DNA of 40,031 nucleotides from Planctomycetota bacterium. GTDB taxonomy: Bacteria > Planctomycetota > JAJSAM01 > JAJVHW01. This document shows positions 36,914 to 40,031 of this stretch, piece after piece. Within the stretch, counting starts at the first letter, position 1; each line of letters opens with the position of its first letter. Location of the stretch: NCBI GenBank assembly GCA_021414065.1, contig JAIOPE010000067.1, positions 1-40,031 on the forward strand. The letters run 5' to 3'. The notes under the pieces were generated by a model, which was not told the DNA's origin, ran no database searches, and worked only from the letters and a program-made list of their open reading frames with translations. A program made the position numbers and the translations under genes.

Positions 36914-38080
36914 ATGGGTTCCCTCCACCGTCTCGTGCCGTTCATGTTCGTCCTCGCCGGCGCCCTCGCCGCTCCGGCGTTCGCGGGCGACATCGTCATC
37001 AACCAGCAGGGCAAGGCCCTCGGCAACCCGAAGGCCGGCAACCCGCCCTCGGCCGAGGACTTCAACGGGAGCCAATGGGAGATCTCGGACTGGACGCTCG
37101 ACGGCGTCACGTACCGCATCCCCGACGTGCCGCAGCCGCAGACGCTCGGTGCGGCGAGCGTGAAAGCCGTCTACTTCGACCCGCAGTCGATTCCGGCCGA
37201 CCTGTCGAAGGGCAAGCTGCTCGCCGAGCCGGGTAACGGTGCGGGCGCCCGCGAGAGCCTCGCTCGCGTCCAGAAGGACGCCGAGGCGATGCCGTGGGCC
37301 AAGGCCGAGGCGGCCTACCGCGCGGCGGTCACCTTCCTCGACGACGGCAATCCGGGCGAGGCGGCGAATGCTCTCGGCGCGTTCAAGTCGTCGTTCCCGA
37401 AGTCGAAGTGGATCAGCACCGCGACCGAGATGCGCGCCCGCGCGCTCCTCGCGCTCGGCAAGATCGAAGACGCCAAGGGCGAGTTCAGCTCGCTGAAGAA
37501 GATGGCCGGCGTGCCGGAAGACGTCGTCATCGAGGGCGACTACTGGCTCATCTGGATCGACGAGCAGGTGGCGTCGAACAAGGGCGACCCGGGCGTGCTG
37601 ACCGCGGTCAGCAAGGCCTACGACGATCTCATCACGCGCCTCCAGGGCAAGTCGCAGTTCGAGTCGCTCATGCGTCGGTGCCAGGTCGGCCGCGCGTCGT
37701 GCATGATCCTCACCGGCAAGCCCGACGCCGCCCGCGACACGCTCGAGAAGCTGTCGAAGGAGACGAAGGACGAGCGCACGCTCGCCGGGATCTACAACAA
37801 GCTCGGCACGGCCACGTGGCGGGCTGCGCCGACCGACAAGGCTGCGATGCGGGCCGCGCTGTACCACTACCTGCGCGTCGTCACGCTGTACGGCGAAGCC
37901 GCGGGCGCCGAGGACGACTGCGCCGAGGCCATGTTCCACGCCGGCGAGCTCTTCCGCGAGCTGAAGGACCAGGGCGCCGACTGGCCGTCCCGGGCCCGCC
38001 GCGAGTGGTCCGAGGTCGTGAGCACGTACCCCGGCACCGTCTGGGCGCAGAAGTCGAAGGAAGCGCTCGCCGGCCGGTAG
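36914..38080 (+). CDS. Exported TPR-repeat protein
   Basis: A 388-residue protein with a clear signal peptide (hydrophobic 7-20, likely cleavage AFA-GD at 24-25). The first 100 mature residues form an uncharacterised domain. Residues about 115-385 are helical repeats of the TPR type, for example around KAEAAYRAAVTFLDDGNPGEAAN and AALYHYLRVVTLYGEAAG. Proteins like this serve as envelope scaffolds; the partners are unknown. AAGGAG sits 11 bases before ATG 36914, somewhat far. The FHA-domain gene follows on the same strand after 108 bases. Confidence 0.8.
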   Translation: MGSLHRLVPFMFVLAGALAAPAFAGDIVINQQGKALGNPKAGNPPSAEDFNGSQWEISDWTLDGVTYRIPDVPQPQTLGAASVKAVYFDPQSIPADLSKGKLLAEPGNGAGARESLARVQKDAEAMPWAKAEAAYRAAVTFLDDGNPGEAANALGAFKSSFPKSKWISTATEMRARALLALGKIEDAKGEFSSLKKMAGVPEDVVIEGDYWLIWIDEQVASNKGDPGVLTAVSKAYDDLITRLQGKSQFESLMRRCQVGRASCMILTGKPDAARDTLEKLSKETKDERTLAGIYNKLGTATWRAAPTDKAAMRAALYHYLRVVTLYGEAAGAEDDCAEAMFHAGELFRELKDQGADWPSRARREWSEVVSTYPGTVWAQKSKEALAGR

Positions 38081-38162
38081 CGAGGCGCCGGATTCGCAGG
38101 TATCCGCCGCCCGCGCGGCGATCCCGTCAACGCTGGGGGGCCGGGGAGTCGATGATTCAGGA

Positions 38163-38180
38163 ACCGGGCGGTTGCCCGGT
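38163..38180 (+). terminator. Hairpin just before the FHA gene
   Basis: ACCGGGC-GGTT-GCCCGGT is a perfect seven-base-pair stem with a four-base loop, ending eight bases before ATG 38189. It occupies the place of a Shine-Dalgarno site. It may end the TPR transcript or limit translation of the FHA gene. No T-tract follows. Confidence 0.4.
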
Positions 38181-38188
38181 CCCTTCCC

Positions 38189-39715
38189 ATGCCCTACCGG
38201 CTCTCGATCCACGACGGTCCCTACGACCGCACCCTCGCCGTCAACGATCCTCTCCTCACGGTGGGGTCGTCCGCGGCGTGCGGGCTTCGGATCGAGGGGG
38301 AGGGCGTCGCCAAGCGCCACGCCCTGCTGCGGCAGTACGGCAAGTGCGTGGTCGTCGAGGACCTCGGCGCGCGCGACGGTGTGATCGTCCGCGGCGGCCT
38401 CGTCCGCCGGGCGATCCTGCACGCGGGCGATGACTTCCGGCTCGGCTCCGCACGTCTGAAGGTGCTCGACGTGACAGCGGCGCCCTCGGCGCGGCAGCCA
38501 ACCGCGCCCCGCCGTTCGTCGGCCGCGCGGGAGGAGTCGAAGCAGCGTCGCGCGTCGCGCGCGGGGGATCGTCCCGGGACCGCCACGCCGTTCGCGGTGT
38601 CGGCGGTGCTGCACGCCGCTCTGCTCGCGTCGCTCTGGGGATGGGTGGTGTTCCACGGAGCGGCGCCGGCGGTCGAGGCGCACATCGAAGTCTCGTCGGT
38701 CGAGGCGCCGGTGGTGATCCCGGACGCCGCCGAGAAGGCGCCGATCGTCGACCCGCTCGACGTGGTTCCGCGCGACCGCGACGCCGTGGACCTGCTTCCG
38801 CCCGACGTCGAACTGCCCGAGCGTCCGCTCATCGACGACGACCCGCGGTTCCGTCCGCCGCCGCGCATCGAGCCCACGCCCGCGGCGGATCGACAGCCGG
38901 ACGCGCCTCCGGCGCCCGCCTCGGTCATCGGAGTCGGCGGCGGCGATCCGGTTCCGGAGGTCGCCGGCAGGAGCTTCGGCAAGGGCGAGTCGGCCGCTGC
39001 GAACCGCACGGCCGCGGGCCTGCTCACGTCCGACGCCGGCGCCGGAACGGCCCTGCGTGCGGCGCGGGGCGGTGCGTCGAAAGCGAGCGTGTGGGTCGCG
39101 CGCGGCGACTACGACCAGGCAGAGAAGGTGCTCACCGAACTCGAGATCACGCACACGCTCGTGGCGAAGGGCGGTCTCGAAACGCACGAGATCCCGAAGA
39201 CGCTGCGGGTGCTCGTCTTCAACTGCACCGGCACGCCGCTCACGCCCGAGGCCCAGTCGCGCATCGCGTGGTGGGTCTACGAGGGCGGGTGGCTCGTCAC
39301 CACCGACTGGGGCGTCGAGAAGCTCCTCGAGAAGGGCTTGCCGGGCACGCTCGTGCCCCTGCGCGACGGCGAACGCCCGGTGCTGACGAAGGACGAGACG
39401 GTTGGCGTCCGCTCGACGTCGGACCGCGGGCTCGGTGCGGGCACTCCGCAGGACGGGGTCTCCCGCTGGTGGCTCGAGGACTCGAGTGTGCCGTTCACGG
39501 TGACGCCCGGGATCGGCGCCGAGGTGCTCGTCCGCTCCGACGATCTCGACCGTCGCCACGGGCACGACGCGTCGGGTGTGGCCGTGACGTTCCCGTACGG
39601 CAAGGGGCGCGTGCTGCACCTGCTCGGCCACGTGTACCAGCAGGAAGGCAACGTGCGCGGGGCGCTGATCGTTCATCGCCTGGTGGTCAACTTCCTCGCC
39701 GCAGCCCTTCGCTGA
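38189..39715 (+). CDS. FHA-domain membrane protein with an outside amidotransferase-like domain
   Basis: A 508-residue protein of three parts. Residues about 15-92 look like an FHA domain, but the usual GR and S-x-x-H phospho-peptide residues are degenerate (VGSSAACGLRI, VAKRHALL). One hydrophobic helix follows (about 133-155), then a Pro/Asp-rich linker to about 260. The last 210 residues resemble a class I amidotransferase or ThuA-like fold without an obvious catalytic triad: RVLVFNCTGTPLT, then WWVYEGGWLVTTDWG and YGKGRVLHLLGH. The kinase-signal domain is inside and the other outside the membrane. The function is unknown; coupling of Ser/Thr phosphorylation to envelope processes is an inference. 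Confidence 0.75.
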   Translation: MPYRLSIHDGPYDRTLAVNDPLLTVGSSAACGLRIEGEGVAKRHALLRQYGKCVVVEDLGARDGVIVRGGLVRRAILHAGDDFRLGSARLKVLDVTAAPSARQPTAPRRSSAAREESKQRRASRAGDRPGTATPFAVSAVLHAALLASLWGWVVFHGAAPAVEAHIEVSSVEAPVVIPDAAEKAPIVDPLDVVPRDRDAVDLLPPDVELPERPLIDDDPRFRPPPRIEPTPAADRQPDAPPAPASVIGVGGGDPVPEVAGRSFGKGESAAANRTAAGLLTSDAGAGTALRAARGGASKASVWVARGDYDQAEKVLTELEITHTLVAKGGLETHEIPKTLRVLVFNCTGTPLTPEAQSRIAWWVYEGGWLVTTDWGVEKLLEKGLPGTLVPLRDGERPVLTKDETVGVRSTSDRGLGAGTPQDGVSRWWLEDSSVPFTVTPGIGAEVLVRSDDLDRRHGHDASGVAVTFPYGKGRVLHLLGHVYQQEGNVRGALIVHRLVVNFLAAALR

Positions 39716-39725
39716 GCCGAGGCGC

Positions 39726-39731
39726 TACCAT
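39726..39731 (+). promoter_or_regulatory. Candidate -10 box of a leaderless DUF92 transcript
   Basis: TACCAT in GCTACCATCCTGACCGTG ends seven bases before GTG 39739. There is no Shine-Dalgarno site. Confidence 0.45.
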
Positions 39732-39738
39732 CCTGACC

Positions 39739-40031
39739 GTGAACCTCGCGTCCACCTGGATACCGGCGGCCACCGCCGTGGTCGTGCTCGCCGTCGTCGC
39801 GCGCGCGGCGAAGGCCGTCTCGTGGAGCGGCGCGGTCGCGGGCGTGGCCATCGGGGCCGGCGTTGCGGCGGGTTTCGGGGTGCCGGGGCTCATCGTGCTC
39901 GGCGCGTTCTTCGTCGTCGGGACGCTCGCCACGCGCGTCGCTTGGGCGACGAAGTCCGCCCGGGGCACAGCCGAGCGGGGCGGAGGGGCTCGCGGCGCGC
40001 GGCGAGTGATCGGGAAGGGCGGCGTGGCGGC
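39739..40031 (+). CDS. DUF92-family membrane protein (5' part, runs off the right edge)
   Basis: The first 97 codons of a gene from GTG 39739. Three hydrophobic helices are visible, with SWSGAVAGVAIG and GVPGLIVLGAFFVVGTLATR. The following AERGGGARGARRVIGKGGVA matches the DUF92 signature. DUF92 proteins are distant relatives of TMEM19 and of the dolichol/phytol kinase group, and are of uncertain function in bacteria; some act in polyprenol or phytol phosphorylation. The stop codon lies outside the window. Confidence 0.85.
   Translation, partial: MNLASTWIPAATAVVVLAVVARAAKAVSWSGAVAGVAIGAGVAAGFGVPGLIVLGAFFVVGTLATRVAWATKSARGTAERGGGARGARRVIGKGGVA

Noticed and set aside
36806-39676. A 956-codon minus-strand open frame opposite the TPR and FHA genes
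   Set aside because: Same shadow composition. The plus-strand genes have a signal peptide, a membrane helix and domain patterns.

Overview
This is a G+C-rich (by eye about 70%) chromosomal window with dense bacterial coding on both strands. No rRNA, tRNA, insertion sequence, phage gene or CRISPR array was seen. Large signalling proteins, two ECF sigma/anti-sigma sets, a TPR-CHAT protease, an FHA protein and several genes without Shine-Dalgarno sites point to Planctomycetota. Myxococcota, Gemmatimonadota or Acidobacteriota cannot be excluded from sequence alone.

Layout. 1-3.6 kb (-): a giant regulator with a degenerate kinase domain, an ATPase domain and helical repeats. 3.9-6.2 kb: a lipoprotein gene divergent from ribBA (riboflavin). 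6.3-8.0 kb (+): a tiny membrane protein, an ECF sigma factor, its zinc anti-sigma factor and a membrane-anchored partner. 8.2-10.5 kb (+): a PilM/PilN-like fusion and a PilO/GspM-like protein. 10.5-16.7 kb (-): an RGG-rich disordered protein, carB and an exported esterase. 16.9-20.0 kb: a small kinase-like protein facing an ArnT-type glycosyltransferase and an isoprenylcysteine-methyltransferase-like protein. 20.1-23.8 kb (-): a histidine kinase, an NtrC-type regulator behind a good sigma-54 promoter, and a second histidine kinase. 24.0-30.1 kb (-): ECF sigma factor, soluble zinc anti-sigma-like protein, small beta-domain protein, TPR-CHAT protease and subtilase. 30.2-36.6 kb: a lipoprotein amidase, a selenoprotein of the SelW family read through an in-frame UGA, an amidohydrolase, a radical SAM protein, murJ and an XdhC-like protein. 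36.9-40.0 kb (+): an exported TPR protein, an FHA/membrane protein and the start of a DUF92 gene.

Three things stand out. First, the 24-30 kb cluster looks like a self-contained protease/sigma-factor switch. It resembles the TPR-CHAT/sigma-factor branch of type III-E CRISPR systems but has no CRISPR parts. The last four genes overlap by 4 to 19 bases, and the anti-sigma-like protein has no membrane segment, so a cytoplasmic protease is a natural candidate to release the sigma factor. Second, a 79-residue SelW-family selenoprotein is hidden by its UGA codon, with a stem-loop placed as expected for a bacterial SECIS. Third, several genes without a Shine-Dalgarno site have a GSTANNNT box ending 6-7 bases before the start codon, which suggests leaderless transcription.

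All functional calls rest on reading translated sequence and motifs by eye. No database search or folding program was run.
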